From: DASQZK01 sp963732905
GTDB taxonomy: Bacteria; Bacteroidota; Bacteroidia; Bacteroidales; GCA-2748055
Reading direction: 5' to 3'
NCBI GenBank assembly: GCA_963732905.1
Contig: CAVTBM010000006.1
Location: 186,001 to 250,000, forward strand
DNA: 64,000 nt
A program made the position numbers and the translations under genes. The notes under the pieces were generated by a model. It saw nothing but the letters and a program-made list of their open reading frames with translations. It was not told the origin of the DNA and made no database searches. The stretch's first letter is position 1. Every line of letters starts with the position of its first letter. Below, piece by piece: positions 26,628 through 36,397 of this stretch.

Positions 26628-28070
26628 TTGAAAAGGAAATTCGTCACAAACCTGGCACTGCTGCTTTTTCTGAACCTCCTGGTAAAACCGTTCTGGATGT
26701 TTGGTATCGACAGGAAGGTGCAGAATGTGCTGGGTGCAGGAGAGTACGGACTGTACTTCTCGCTTTTCAGCCTTTCCATCTTGTTGAATATCCTTCTCGA
26801 TGCCGGAATCGTTAATTTCAACAACCGCAGCATCGCCCGTAATCCGGATCTCCTTGGCGAATATCTGTCGAAAATTGTCCCCTTAAAACTGACTCTGGCC
26901 GTCTTTTATGCCATTGTGGTTCTGCTGACAGGATTTATCCTTGGATATGATGCAATCCGGTTTAAAATTCTGGGTGTTCTGATCCTGAACCAATTCCTCC
27001 TCTCGTTCATCCTTTACCTGAGGTCTAACATAAGCGGACTCCATTATTTCAGGACGGACAGCATAATCTCGGTTACCGACCGGATCCTGATGATCGCGAT
27101 TTGCAGTGTCCTGCTCTGGGGACATGTCACCGACAGACCGTTCAGGCTTGAATGGTTCATATATGCTCAGACGGCCTCGTATCTTGTTACTGTCTTCATT
27201 GCACTTGCCATTGTCCTTTACCATTCAGGCCGGGTACGTTTTGAATTCAGATGGCGGTATGGTCTGCAGATCCTGAGACAGAGTTATCCCTTCGCTATCC
27301 TGATCCTGCTCATGTCGTTCTTTAACCGCGTTGACACGGTGATGATGGCCAGGATGCTTCCCGATGGCGATGTCCAGGCCGGCATTTATGCACAGGGATT
27401 CCGGATCCTGGATGCCGCGTCCATGTTCGCCTTTCTTTTTGCCGGCTTATTGCTGCCGATCTTTTCCAAAATGATTAAACAGGGACAAGACATAGGAGCA
27501 ATGTTGAAGCTTTCCTATTCATTAGTGATCATTCCTGCCCTCACCCTTGGTTTCATATCCCTTTTTTACAGCCGGAATATGATCGGTCTTATGTACCATG
27601 AGCATGTCGACTATTCTTCGACCGTTTACCGCATCCTGATTTTTGGTTTCACCTTTATCTCCACCTCTTATATTTTCGGAACTCTGCTTACCGCAAACGG
27701 CAGCCTGAAACAACTTAACCTGCTGGCCGCTCTCACCGTGGCGTTAAACCTCACCCTGAACCTTCTGCTCATCCCCAGATACAAGGCCCTGGGAGCAGCC
27801 ATGGCGAGCCTGACCTCGCAGGGATTTTATGCCATAGGCCAAATTGTCCTCACTTCGCTCATGTTCAGGCTTAAACCAGATTTCAGACTCATCTTCCGCT
27901 TTCTTATTTTTATTACTGTTATGCTGCTTGCCGGCTGGCAGATCAGTTTGCTCATCACCGTCTGGTGGCACGGATTTTTCCTTCTGTGCCTGATCTCACT
28001 TGTGCTTACCTGGCTCCTGGGCATCGTAACACCGAAAGCAATTTATTATATCATTCGTTATGATGTGTGA
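26628..28070 (+). CDS. Polysaccharide/lipid-linked oligosaccharide flippase (MOP/Wzx type)
   Basis: The 480-residue protein has about 12-14 membrane helices typical of the MVF/MATE-like polysaccharide exporters: KPFWMFGIDRKVQNVLGAGEYGLYFSLFSLSILLNILLDAGIVNFNNRSIARN, and later FNRVDTVMMARMLPDGDVQAGIYAQGFRILDA. It would flip lipid-linked sugars across the inner membrane. The start is TTG 26628; an in-frame stop lies two codons upstream, and the nearby ATG 26621 is out of frame. It is divergent from the glycosyltransferase gene. Confidence 0.85.
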   Translation: MKRKFVTNLALLLFLNLLVKPFWMFGIDRKVQNVLGAGEYGLYFSLFSLSILLNILLDAGIVNFNNRSIARNPDLLGEYLSKIVPLKLTLAVFYAIVVLLTGFILGYDAIRFKILGVLILNQFLLSFILYLRSNISGLHYFRTDSIISVTDRILMIAICSVLLWGHVTDRPFRLEWFIYAQTASYLVTVFIALAIVLYHSGRVRFEFRWRYGLQILRQSYPFAILILLMSFFNRVDTVMMARMLPDGDVQAGIYAQGFRILDAASMFAFLFAGLLLPIFSKMIKQGQDIGAMLKLSYSLVIIPALTLGFISLFYSRNMIGLMYHEHVDYSSTVYRILIFGFTFISTSYIFGTLLTANGSLKQLNLLAALTVALNLTLNLLLIPRYKALGAAMASLTSQGFYAIGQIVLTSLMFRLKPDFRLIFRFLIFITVMLLAGWQISLLITVWWHGFFLLCLISLVLTWLLGIVTPKAIYYIIRYDV

Positions 28071-28351
28071 GGAGGGTTAGGGGGTTAGGAAGGGAAGATG
28101 GAAGACTCTTTGGTAGAGACATACATCGAGGCATGTAAATAGAAAGAAGAGAAGATGAAAACGGGAGAATGCCAGGCGGGGGTGAATTTCCCCTTCAGGG
28201 GATTAAGGGGTGTGTGAGGGGGGGAGGTGGTTAGAGGATAGGGGTCAGGGAGGTTTGTGACCGCTGGCTGTTAGTATTTTGTTAATTCTTTCATTCCCTT
28301 TATCTGCCGGACTTAGCACGAAATACCTATTTTTAACGCAAACAATCGCAC
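28071..28351. other. Spacer with degenerate palindromes and G-rich words
   Basis: No gene is seen. A degenerate GTAGAGACATAC... unit lies near 28120-28140. A CCCCTTCAGGGG hairpin with GATTAAGGGG lies at 28190-28210, a word known as a scattered repeat in Bacteroidota. The G-rich composition resembles the stretch after the MFS gene (17639-17700). Confidence 0.5.
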
Positions 28352-28585
28352 GTGAATGTGAAAGAAAGGAAACCAAGAGAAAAAGACCTGCTGAGAAAGA
28401 ACCGGCATTCCATCCTTTTTAATAACCGCGAGGTAAAAGCAATCGAAGCATATTGTCTCAAATACAAAGTTGACAATAAGTCCAAATTTATGAGGGAGAC
28501 CATCATTTCAGAAATCTTGAAGAAATTTGATGAAGACTATCCAACCCTCTTTGAAATTGAGAAACCAAATCTGTTTTCACGCTGA
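28352..28585 (+). CDS. Small protein with ribbon-helix-helix-like sequence
   Basis: This 77-residue basic protein starts at GTG 28352 (or GTG 28358). The segment NRHSILFNNREVKAIEAYCLKYKVDNKSKFMRETIISEILKKF has the strand-helix-helix pattern and S-K-x-x-R-E-x spacing of ribbon-helix-helix DNA-binding proteins, including MobC-like accessory proteins. No toxin or relaxase partner is next to it. A regulatory role is inferred. Its stop codon is close to a hairpin terminator. Confidence 0.6.
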   Translation: MNVKERKPREKDLLRKNRHSILFNNREVKAIEAYCLKYKVDNKSKFMRETIISEILKKFDEDYPTLFEIEKPNLFSR

Positions 28586-28605
28586 AATCCGTACCCCGAT
28601 TTCAG
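28582..28605 (+). terminator. Possible terminator after the ribbon-helix-helix gene
   Basis: CTGAAATC (28582-28589) pairs with GATTTCAG (28598-28605), followed by TTTATTACTCAATTTTTTT. The stem overlaps the stop codon. The T-run is interrupted, so strength is uncertain. Confidence 0.45.
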
Positions 28606-28651
28606 TTTATTACTCAATTTTTTTATCTTTACCCTGAATAAAATTCTGGTC

Positions 28652-29014
28652 ATGCACATTGAAGGGACAAAAAGCACCCCCAGCATAACTGTTGGAAAAG
28701 GGGTATTTGAGATTAAGGGGCGATCTATACCGGAGGATGCTTTTGAATTCTTTTCCCCGCTTCTTCATGAAGTTCAGTTGTATATGGAAAATCCCGTCGG
28801 GAAGACAGAATTGCTCTTCCACCTTGAATATATTAACAGCGGTTCCAAAAAATACATCACCAACTTTCTTGCCCGGTTCAATGATTTCTTTCTCGAGGGA
28901 CATGATGTCGTTATCTTTTGGCACTTTGATTATGATGATGAATCGATGCAGGAACTGGGCAACGATCTCAGATCCATGATCCAGATCCCATTTCATGTAA
29001 TCGAAGTGAGATAG
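28652..29014 (+). CDS. SiaC-like regulatory phosphoprotein (DUF1987)
   Basis: The 120-residue protein reads HIEGTKSTPSITV, GVFEIKGRSIPEDAFEFF and HLEYINSGSKKYITNFLARF, the pattern of the SiaC family. In Pseudomonas, SiaC is phosphorylated on a Thr by the kinase SiaB, dephosphorylated by the PP2C-like SiaA, and controls a diguanylate cyclase. The phospho-site would align with Ser63 (NSGS), which is my alignment and uncertain. The gene is convergent with a 7TMR-DISM histidine kinase 31 bp away. SiaA and SiaB homologues are not in the window. Confidence 0.8.
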   Translation: MHIEGTKSTPSITVGKGVFEIKGRSIPEDAFEFFSPLLHEVQLYMENPVGKTELLFHLEYINSGSKKYITNFLARFNDFFLEGHDVVIFWHFDYDDESMQELGNDLRSMIQIPFHVIEVR

Positions 29015-29045
29015 TTAGATAGTATCCGAAATTACTTTCAAATTC

Positions 29046-31121
29046 TTATTTTTCCTGTTCGGGTAAATCCCGGGGCAGACTGATTTTGACGCTGGTACCT
29101 TTCCCCGTCACACTTGAGATTTCCAAATTCCCCTGGTGTAATCTTACCAGATCGAGACAGAGCCTGAGACCAAGCCCGGTACCTTTTTCATTTCCAGTGC
29201 CATACGTTGAGAAAAGGGCTTCGTCTGAAAAAACATTCTCGATCTGCTCCGTGCTCATCCCAATGCCATGATCCTCAACGGTAATGATTATGGAGTCCTT
29301 TTCAGCTTTAACCAGCACTGCAATCTGGTTCCCCCGGGTGCTGAACTTAATGGCATTGGAAATAAGATTGCGAAGAATGATCAGGATGATTTCCCTGTCA
29401 GCTGTTATTTTCGTCCGGCTTCCGGCAATGTGAATCAGTTCAACACCTTTCTGGCGAGCTATTTCTCCAAGCAGCGTATATATTTCCCCGACAATATCTT
29501 CGACAAAACACTCCCGGGGATGAATACTCAACTGCTTATCCTGACTTCGGCCCCAGTACAAGAGATTTTCAACAAGATTCATTGCCGAACCGGCTGTGGT
29601 AGCTGTGCTTTCCAGGATATCGATCCGTTTTGCCAGGGGAATATCTTTTGCAGCCATCTGCAGGTAAAGGTTGATGCTGGCTAACGGCCCCCGCAGATCG
29701 TGGGCAATGATGGAAAAAAACCGGTTCTTGAATTCAATCTCCCGCTGAAGTTCATCATTCTGCAGGACAATTTTTTTATTCTGCTTTCTGATCTCCATTG
29801 TCCTCTCATTTATTTCATTCGTACGTTCCCTGACAAGATCTTCAAGATTGACATTTATTAATTTTATCCTGCTGAAAAGACCTTCTTTTTCAGTGAATAT
29901 TCCCACCCAATTCCGGATGATCATCACTGCCTGGACAACGATCAGGAACAAAACCGAGAAATGCAGTACATAATTGCCGACCAGGGCAGACCATGAATTT
30001 GCCAGGAAAATATCATTGACCAGGGCAAACAGGAATAATAATAACGCAATGAAATAGAGAAGGTGCCCTTTTTTCCGTTGAATGATCCTGTTCAGTGTGT
30101 ATACAAGGTACCACAACAGGGCTATCATTGCCACAGGCTCCAGGTACAACATGGACCAGGCAAATATTCTGACCTTCACAACGAGGATGATCACAGTTAA
30201 CACGCCTGATATAAACGAATTAATAATCGTAAAATAGCGGGCAATGCGGGAAGGGAAAAGGGAATAGAGATACCATAATCCAAAACAGAATGCCATAAAG
30301 GTCCCAAGGTATTCAAACCTGATGAGCCATGTCCAGGAAGTATGAAAGATTAGCTGAAGCGGAAAGATATTCGTGAAGGACAGCCGGATAAAAATGCCGG
30401 CCAGCGTCAGTGCGAAAAACAACAGCATTTTACTCCGGGGAAATATGAGGTAAAAAAACAGGAAGAACATAAAATAAGCCAGCAGAACACCCAGCGAAAG
30501 GTCGACAATAAGTGCATTTACATTCTGGCGTTTCTGGATGGCACCAGCCTTCCCAAACATAATCTCTTTCCAGAATCCGCCCCGCCTGTGATCATAATTC
30601 GACACCTGTAACACCAGGTTAAGCGTATCTGAGACGGGTCTAAAATAAGTGACGAAGGGGGAATATCCCGGAACGCCGGCAGTTTTGGTCCTACTAACTT
30701 TGCCATTTACTCCCTGTCGTTTTCCGTTCAGAAAAAATCCAAAGGATGAATCGAAAACAGGGAGGCTGAAACCAAGTGAATCCCGGTAACCCCGGGGGAG
30801 TAAAATGCGAAGCCCGTAGGTGGCATAACCGGTGCCCGGCAGGGAATTTCCATCAGAACCCCGATAGGATGTCCAGTATGAGGGAACATGAACAAATGTC
30901 ACGCCTGCAGCATCCCCCGACCAGTTGATACTGTCGGGAGAAAGAAGCCGGTGCCAGTAAAACATCCAATCTCCCTGCAGAGTCATAACTTTGCCGTCAA
31001 AGTTTTGGTAACTCCTGAGATCTAAAACGCCCTTTTGGGGATGTGGTTCCCCCTGAGAACAGAAACCGGCAGGCACAAAAAGCATCATAAGGAATACGCC
31101 AAATACAAGGCTTTTGATCAT
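29046..31121 (-). CDS. 7TMR-DISM sensor histidine kinase
   Basis: The 691-residue protein has a signal peptide, a periplasmic jelly-roll sensor domain (about 25-195, 7TMR-DISM extracellular type 2-like), and seven membrane helices (about 205-400). A coiled coil (about 415-460) leads to HisKA with FFSIIAHDLRGPLASINLY (phospho-acceptor His) and a HATPase domain with NLISNAIKFS, EDHGIGM and GTGLGLRLC. The sensor domain type often binds carbohydrates. No response regulator is adjacent, so the partner is elsewhere, or the convergent SiaC-like gene belongs to the same circuit. Confidence 0.92.
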   Translation of the reverse strand: MIKSLVFGVFLMMLFVPAGFCSQGEPHPQKGVLDLRSYQNFDGKVMTLQGDWMFYWHRLLSPDSINWSGDAAGVTFVHVPSYWTSYRGSDGNSLPGTGYATYGLRILLPRGYRDSLGFSLPVFDSSFGFFLNGKRQGVNGKVSRTKTAGVPGYSPFVTYFRPVSDTLNLVLQVSNYDHRRGGFWKEIMFGKAGAIQKRQNVNALIVDLSLGVLLAYFMFFLFFYLIFPRSKMLLFFALTLAGIFIRLSFTNIFPLQLIFHTSWTWLIRFEYLGTFMAFCFGLWYLYSLFPSRIARYFTIINSFISGVLTVIILVVKVRIFAWSMLYLEPVAMIALLWYLVYTLNRIIQRKKGHLLYFIALLLFLFALVNDIFLANSWSALVGNYVLHFSVLFLIVVQAVMIIRNWVGIFTEKEGLFSRIKLINVNLEDLVRERTNEINERTMEIRKQNKKIVLQNDELQREIEFKNRFFSIIAHDLRGPLASINLYLQMAAKDIPLAKRIDILESTATTAGSAMNLVENLLYWGRSQDKQLSIHPRECFVEDIVGEIYTLLGEIARQKGVELIHIAGSRTKITADREIILIILRNLISNAIKFSTRGNQIAVLVKAEKDSIIITVEDHGIGMSTEQIENVFSDEALFSTYGTGNEKGTGLGLRLCLDLVRLHQGNLEISSVTGKGTSVKISLPRDLPEQEK

Positions 31122-31245
31122 AAAGATGTATTAGTCCCTAAATTTTTTACTTATGGATGTAAAACTAATCAAATGATAATCATGAAAATGTTAAAAATCG
31201 TTGAAATAATCCAATAGCTTCCAACTCCGCTGCGTTAAGTTTGAG

Positions 31246-32016
31246 CTATGGATGCATTGATCTGTATACTTTTATAACCGGAGTGGTCAGAGCATTATAG
31301 TCATTGTTGAAATGATGCCCGCCATCAACGCCAACAAAGTCAGCACTACCGTCAGGCAGATCACCCACCAGGGTTTCATGCTCTTTTTTTCCGTAAATAA
31401 TGATCTTTCGGACACCTGTGATCTTTTCGATCTCCGGCACAACCTGATAGGGGCTGTTTGCATCGCCTTTCAGCCAACCGGTAATCTGAAATTCAAATGA
31501 TGCGTGATGACTTGGCGACATCATTACCATAAGAGATATCATCTTTCTGACGGATTGCGAAAAATCGTTGTATACGAAAGGCAAAATGTCTGCTCCAAAA
31601 GAATATCCAAGCAAAATAACCTGGTGTTTCTGCCATTTCATAGCAAAGTAACGTATCACTACGGAAAAATCCTGGGAAGCATCTGTAGGGTTACTCTTAT
31701 GCCAGAAATACTTCAGTGCATCGATACCAGCCACATCAAAGCCATCGTGGGAATACGTGTGAGCAAGACCGTCAATGAAACTGTTCCAGCCCCCGTCACC
31801 TGAAATAATGACAACCAGCGGTTGATTATTCTGTTCACGGGCTGCACGGAAAACATGAACCGGCAAATTACTCACCTTAAGGCTGTCACTGGTTAAAGTA
31901 TTCCCGGCGGCACCCGGGCTGGCTCTTTGGATTTCAGGATTTGCTGCTGAAACTTTGGCAGTCAGAAAAATGAATGTTGCCAGTAAAAAAATGCTTTGGC
32001 GAAAATTTTCAATCAT
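31246..32016 (-). CDS. AcvB/VirJ-type periplasmic alpha/beta hydrolase
   Basis: The 256-residue protein has a signal peptide and the VirJ domain motifs IISGDGGWNSFIDGLA, IDALKYFWHKSNP, and LLGYSFGADILPFVYN with the probable nucleophile Ser139. DGGHHF carries the probable catalytic His. Agrobacterium AcvB hydrolyses lysyl-phosphatidylglycerol. Homologues are frequently linked to the mprF synthase, but no mprF is present here. Activity on aminoacyl lipids is inferred from the family. Confidence 0.82.
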   Translation of the reverse strand: MIENFRQSIFLLATFIFLTAKVSAANPEIQRASPGAAGNTLTSDSLKVSNLPVHVFRAAREQNNQPLVVIISGDGGWNSFIDGLAHTYSHDGFDVAGIDALKYFWHKSNPTDASQDFSVVIRYFAMKWQKHQVILLGYSFGADILPFVYNDFSQSVRKMISLMVMMSPSHHASFEFQITGWLKGDANSPYQVVPEIEKITGVRKIIIYGKKEHETLVGDLPDGSADFVGVDGGHHFNNDYNALTTPVIKVYRSMHP

Positions 32017-32296
32017 CCTGTTCTCCTATAATGAATGATATGTAAAGGGCAATGTTGCCACATCCTGTATTAACCAACCTTTATTGTGTCTTGAATAGCT
32101 CATAAAATTACCTGAGGTTTTCTGCCTGATCCATAGTGAAAATGAAGGGTTGTACTATGGATCACACCGGGTCTCACAAAAATGTTTAAATCCTTATCTA
32201 TAGTATGAGAAAAAAAAGTTATACAGTAGAACGTCATAATCCCGTACAATTGTTCTTTATTAACATTTTTTAATAGGCAGGAGCCATGCCGGTCCG

Positions 32297-34024
32297 TCAG
32301 GGCGCCGGTACCCCGGACCCGTTAAGTTTACTGTGTTTTCTTCCAAAAGTGAAATAGATGACCAGGCCTATGAGTAACCAGATAATAAATCTCAGCCAGT
32401 TTGACAACCCCATCTCCGTCATGAGAAAAAGACAGCTGAGAAGACCAAGAACAGGGATCAGGGAAAGATTTCTTTTGTAACTCAACACACCAATATAAAC
32501 GCTGAATATTACGAAGAGAAGGGTGGGCGTCTCATCCCAGCTGAACAACGATGCATCTTCACCACTGATGAAGGCATTCCAGTACTCCTGGTTAAAATAA
32601 TAACTTGCCGCCCCGATAACCACCAGCATGGGAAGCACAATGTATTTTCCATTAATATACGGGACTCTGAATCTGCCCGACACCCGATTGTGATCATCCA
32701 GGTTCTGAAGCATGAGAACTCCGCCGCAGACAATGATAAAAGCAAAGAGGGTCCCGATACTGGTCAGGTCAGTAACTACTGTCAGGTTAAGCATCATGGC
32801 AGGGATCCCGACGACCAGTCCTGTGATGACTGTCGCAAAAGAAGGGGTTTTAAACCTGGGATGTATCCTGGAAAAGATCTTTGGCAAAAGACCGTCACGG
32901 CTCATACTCATCCAGATCCTGGGCTGGCCGAGCTGAAAGATCAGCAGAACACTTGCCATGGCTATCAGGGCAGTAAAAGCTACAACACCGCTTACCCAGT
33001 TTAGCCCTACTTTCCGGAAAGCGAAAGATAACGGATCCCCGACTTCAAGCTGGTTGTATTTGACCATGCCGGTCAGGACCAGCGCGACCAGCACATATAA
33101 TACCGTTGATATCAGCAGGGCCAGGAAAATTGCCCGTGGCAGATCCCTGGTCGGATTCTTGCATTCCTCTGCAGTTGTGGAAATGGCATCGAAGCCAATA
33201 TAGGCGAAGAATACTGCCGAGACTCCTTTGAGAACCCCTGTTATCCCGTTTGGTGCAAACGGATGCCAGTTGTTGGGTTTGACATAGAACGAGCCGATCA
33301 TGATGAAGGCAAAAACGATCAACAGCTTGATTCCGACCATGATGTTGTTAGCTGTTTTGGATTCTTTTATCCCAACATAAACGATGGCCGTTATTATGAA
33401 CACTATAATCAGCGCCGGAATATCGGCAATGAGATGAATATGTCCGATCGTCGGGGCCAGTTCCCATGCCCGGTAACCTTCCCGGGTAAGGAAGGATAGT
33501 GAATCCAGCGAATGTCCTGTCGCCAATGCTGTCGCCGCTTCCGTATGAGCCCTGAAGGCCGTAAAGTAATCGACAGTCAGAAATTCGGGGATTCTTATTC
33601 CAAAGCCGTGAAGGAACTCGGTAAAGTAGTCGGACCAGGATATCGCTACTGCAATATTTCCTATGGCATATTCCAGCAAAAGATCCCAGCCAATGACCCA
33701 GGCTATCAGTTCACCGAAAGAATAATAAGCATAGGTATAGGCACTCCCTGAAACCGGGACCCGGGAAGCAAATTCTGCATAACACAGGGCGGAAAATCCG
33801 CAGGCAACAGCGGTAAAAATAAACAGGACCGCTATGGCCGGACCTCCGCTGGCAGCGGCTGTCCCTATCGTTGAAAAAATACCGGCACCAATGATGGCTG
33901 CAATACCAAAAGCGGTCAGATCGCGGACAGTCAGGTTTCGTTTCAGGGCTGCATTTAACCCTCCCTCAATTTCAGGAAGAATATCTGCTTCCGTTTTCTT
34001 TCTGAATAGATTATTTTTCTGCAT
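32297..34024 (-). CDS. Amino-acid permease, APC superfamily (CAT-like)
   Basis: The 575-residue protein has a cytoplasmic N-terminus and about 12-14 membrane helices. LTVRDLTAFGIAAIIGAGIFSTIGTAAASGGPAI is the conserved glycine-rich helix 1 of the APC family. SGSAYTYAYYSFGELIAWVIGWDLLLEYAIGNIAVAISWS and FFAYIGFDAISTTAEECKNPTRDLPRAI match the cationic amino-acid transporter branch. It takes up amino acids with protons or by exchange; the substrate is not determinable. It fits the amino-acid catabolic genes earlier in the window. Confidence 0.9.
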   Translation of the reverse strand: MQKNNLFRKKTEADILPEIEGGLNAALKRNLTVRDLTAFGIAAIIGAGIFSTIGTAAASGGPAIAVLFIFTAVACGFSALCYAEFASRVPVSGSAYTYAYYSFGELIAWVIGWDLLLEYAIGNIAVAISWSDYFTEFLHGFGIRIPEFLTVDYFTAFRAHTEAATALATGHSLDSLSFLTREGYRAWELAPTIGHIHLIADIPALIIVFIITAIVYVGIKESKTANNIMVGIKLLIVFAFIMIGSFYVKPNNWHPFAPNGITGVLKGVSAVFFAYIGFDAISTTAEECKNPTRDLPRAIFLALLISTVLYVLVALVLTGMVKYNQLEVGDPLSFAFRKVGLNWVSGVVAFTALIAMASVLLIFQLGQPRIWMSMSRDGLLPKIFSRIHPRFKTPSFATVITGLVVGIPAMMLNLTVVTDLTSIGTLFAFIIVCGGVLMLQNLDDHNRVSGRFRVPYINGKYIVLPMLVVIGAASYYFNQEYWNAFISGEDASLFSWDETPTLLFVIFSVYIGVLSYKRNLSLIPVLGLLSCLFLMTEMGLSNWLRFIIWLLIGLVIYFTFGRKHSKLNGSGVPAP

Positions 34025-34641
34025 AAAAGGCCGGCTCTTTAATAATTATACCCAGATCTTCGAAAGATTCTTACTCATTGAAACAATTTGTCCTAACCCT
34101 GAAAACAAGCCGCGATCATTTTACCCCGGCCAGGCTTTATTTTTGTTGTGTTCAACGCTTGTATAACAATCCTTCATAACATTCGGATCAGATCCGGAGA
34201 CAAATTCACATTAATACCCTGCAGCGTGCATGTAAAAAGTGCCATTTCCAGTGAATGCCATACACTTTCCAGGGATTTCACCCGGGTATTATGTTTTCCT
34301 TTGATAACGATCCATAATTATTCCACCGGACCAGATGTCTGTTCCCTGAATTCAGGACTTAAATCCTCCGGCAAATTTAAAATACTTTTTAATCCAGTTT
34401 CCAGCTTTCGCTGAACTCTATGTTTGATGATTATTTTATGGCAAAACAAATTCTACAATATGGGTGGATTATTGAAGTGAAATACCTAATTTTCATACTG
34501 AACGAATTTTCACACCCAAATAAGTGAAAAATGTTTAACCGGGCAAGTTTTGTGTAACTGTTTTTTTTTACTGTTCAACATTGTATTCTTTTTCATCATG
34601 CCGATTTAAGGTGTAATGGCATATAATTAATACTGCACTTC
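34025..34641. other. Divergent intergenic region
   Basis: This 617-bp region lies between the permease (minus) and a lipoprotein gene (plus). It is AT-rich in its right half and should hold both promoters, but I see no clean TAnnTTTG/TTTG pair. The 88-codon plus-strand frame at 34148-34414 has no recognisable motif and no signal sequence. Confidence 0.4.
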
Positions 34642-36282
34642 ATGAAACCTTCTTATTTTTTGATACCTGCCGTTTTGTTTTTTTCATGTGGCATCAATCC
34701 TACAGAAAGCCAATTTTATAAAGAGAGCCGGTACCCTGTCCCATCGAAACAAATATTTCCGGATGTTCCCTCCTGGAATGCTTATGCCTCAAGGTTTATT
34801 TATGCACCGGTTTTTCAGTTTGATGCGGTTGGAAATGCAGAACACTATCATTGTACATTGTCATTTGAAAAGAGCACCAAAACTTTTTCATGGGATGAAA
34901 ACCAGCCGGTTATTTCCCTAAGCAAATACTGGCCTGATATACCTCCGGGCATGTTGAGCCTGAAGGTAACGGCTACCGATTCGGAAGGCGATACGATCAG
35001 AAGTTTTGAAAACAAACAATTTTATCGCTCAGCACCGTTTACCGGGATCAAAAACTCCCCGAAGAAGACCTATCATGATGCTGCAGTTCAGACCCTGCGA
35101 TATATTTATAACCTTCCGCATGTTCAGGAATGGCTGAAAGGTGATGAACCGGACCTGCACTACAGCCTGTACGGCTATCCCTCAAAAATCATTTCCTCAC
35201 TCATAGACGGAATGCTGTCCTATTCCGGTCTGCCATCCACATCAAGGGAAGATTCCGTAAAAGCGATGAAAATCGCTTTGAACATGGCGCATTACCTTGT
35301 AAAAATTTCCACTTCAGAAAGCACGGTTTTATCCTCATTTGTGCCTACCTATAATACCGCATTTGTTGCTGCAAGAATGAAAATCCCCGGCATCAACAAT
35401 GACAATGATGTTAACGACATTGTGCAGCTCAATGCCGGAAAACTGATGATGCTTTACGGATATTCCTATGGAAATACACTTCTTGACCTTTACGACAGGA
35501 CGAAAAACCGTGAATGGTATGACCGGGCAGTGAATATTGCCGATGCATATGCTCAACTTCAGTTACCAGACGGAACCTGGTACCTGAAACTGGACTTCAA
35601 CACTGCCCAACCCCTGGACACCCACCTGATGATGCCTTCCGGGCTGATGATGTACCTCAAACGACTTGAGGTTCAGTACGACAAAAATGATTATGAGGAC
35701 GTCATTCATAAAGCTGTTGGATGGATCCAGGAAAACCCGTTAAAAACGTTCTACTGGGAAGGCCAGTTTGAAGATGTCCCGTCATACAGTGAAAAATACC
35801 GCAATCTTTCTGAATATCCGCCTACAAACTATGCCATGTATCTTCTGAAATATGAACCGGCCTCGCATAAAAATACTGCCATAGCTAAAGAACTTGTGCG
35901 ATTTGGCGAAGACCAGTTCGTCATCTGGGAGGAGCCATCAGCTGTTTTTTTATCATCCATTAAATGGAATGCGAAGGTTTCCGAGCACTGGCTCACACCC
36001 TGCGTCCTGGAACAATATCATTTTTATGTCCCTGTCGACGCCAGCTCATGCCAGATGATCTATTCATACATGACACTGTATAAAGCTACCCGGGATTCTC
36101 TTTACATTCAAAAAGCAACTGCCCTGGCAAACAGTATAACACAGGCACAGCAGGATGACGGTCAGATAACCACGGTATGGACCAAAAATGGCTTTCACAC
36201 CGAAAACTGGCTGAACTGCATGGTCAGGTCTGCCATGACACTACTTGATTTTGACCGGGAAATTACATCCGGGACTGAATAA
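34642..36282 (+). CDS. Lipoprotein with all-alpha toroid-like domain, possible glycan-active enzyme
   Basis: The 546-residue protein begins with a lipobox (AVLFFSCGIN, Cys about residue 16). An N-terminal beta-sandwich-like part of about 110 residues contains AEHYHCTLSFEKSTKTFSW. The rest is helical, with repeated helix-loop segments (NAGKLMMLYGYSYGNTLLDLYDRTKNREWYDRAVNIADAY, PDGTWYLKLDFNTAQPLD, HWLTPCVLEQYHFY) that recall (alpha/alpha)6 toroids of glycan lyases and unsaturated glucuronyl hydrolases. I do not recognise the family. It faces the GH28-like gene and may act in the same pectin-type pathway. Confidence 0.65.
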   Translation: MKPSYFLIPAVLFFSCGINPTESQFYKESRYPVPSKQIFPDVPSWNAYASRFIYAPVFQFDAVGNAEHYHCTLSFEKSTKTFSWDENQPVISLSKYWPDIPPGMLSLKVTATDSEGDTIRSFENKQFYRSAPFTGIKNSPKKTYHDAAVQTLRYIYNLPHVQEWLKGDEPDLHYSLYGYPSKIISSLIDGMLSYSGLPSTSREDSVKAMKIALNMAHYLVKISTSESTVLSSFVPTYNTAFVAARMKIPGINNDNDVNDIVQLNAGKLMMLYGYSYGNTLLDLYDRTKNREWYDRAVNIADAYAQLQLPDGTWYLKLDFNTAQPLDTHLMMPSGLMMYLKRLEVQYDKNDYEDVIHKAVGWIQENPLKTFYWEGQFEDVPSYSEKYRNLSEYPPTNYAMYLLKYEPASHKNTAIAKELVRFGEDQFVIWEEPSAVFLSSIKWNAKVSEHWLTPCVLEQYHFYVPVDASSCQMIYSYMTLYKATRDSLYIQKATALANSITQAQQDDGQITTVWTKNGFHTENWLNCMVRSAMTLLDFDREITSGTE

Positions 36283-36397
36283 CATGAGGGCGTTCAGAAC
36301 TTCCTGATCGATCACTTCATGAATGACCAAAACACCCTGGTATGCACTATTATAATCCCGTGTAAGACTCTGTTGTCTCCCTCCGGAAATCGCCTCT

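Noticed and set aside
34148..34414. 88-codon frame in the divergent intergenic region
   Set aside because: There is no start context, signal or motif, and it would occupy the promoter region of the lipoprotein gene.
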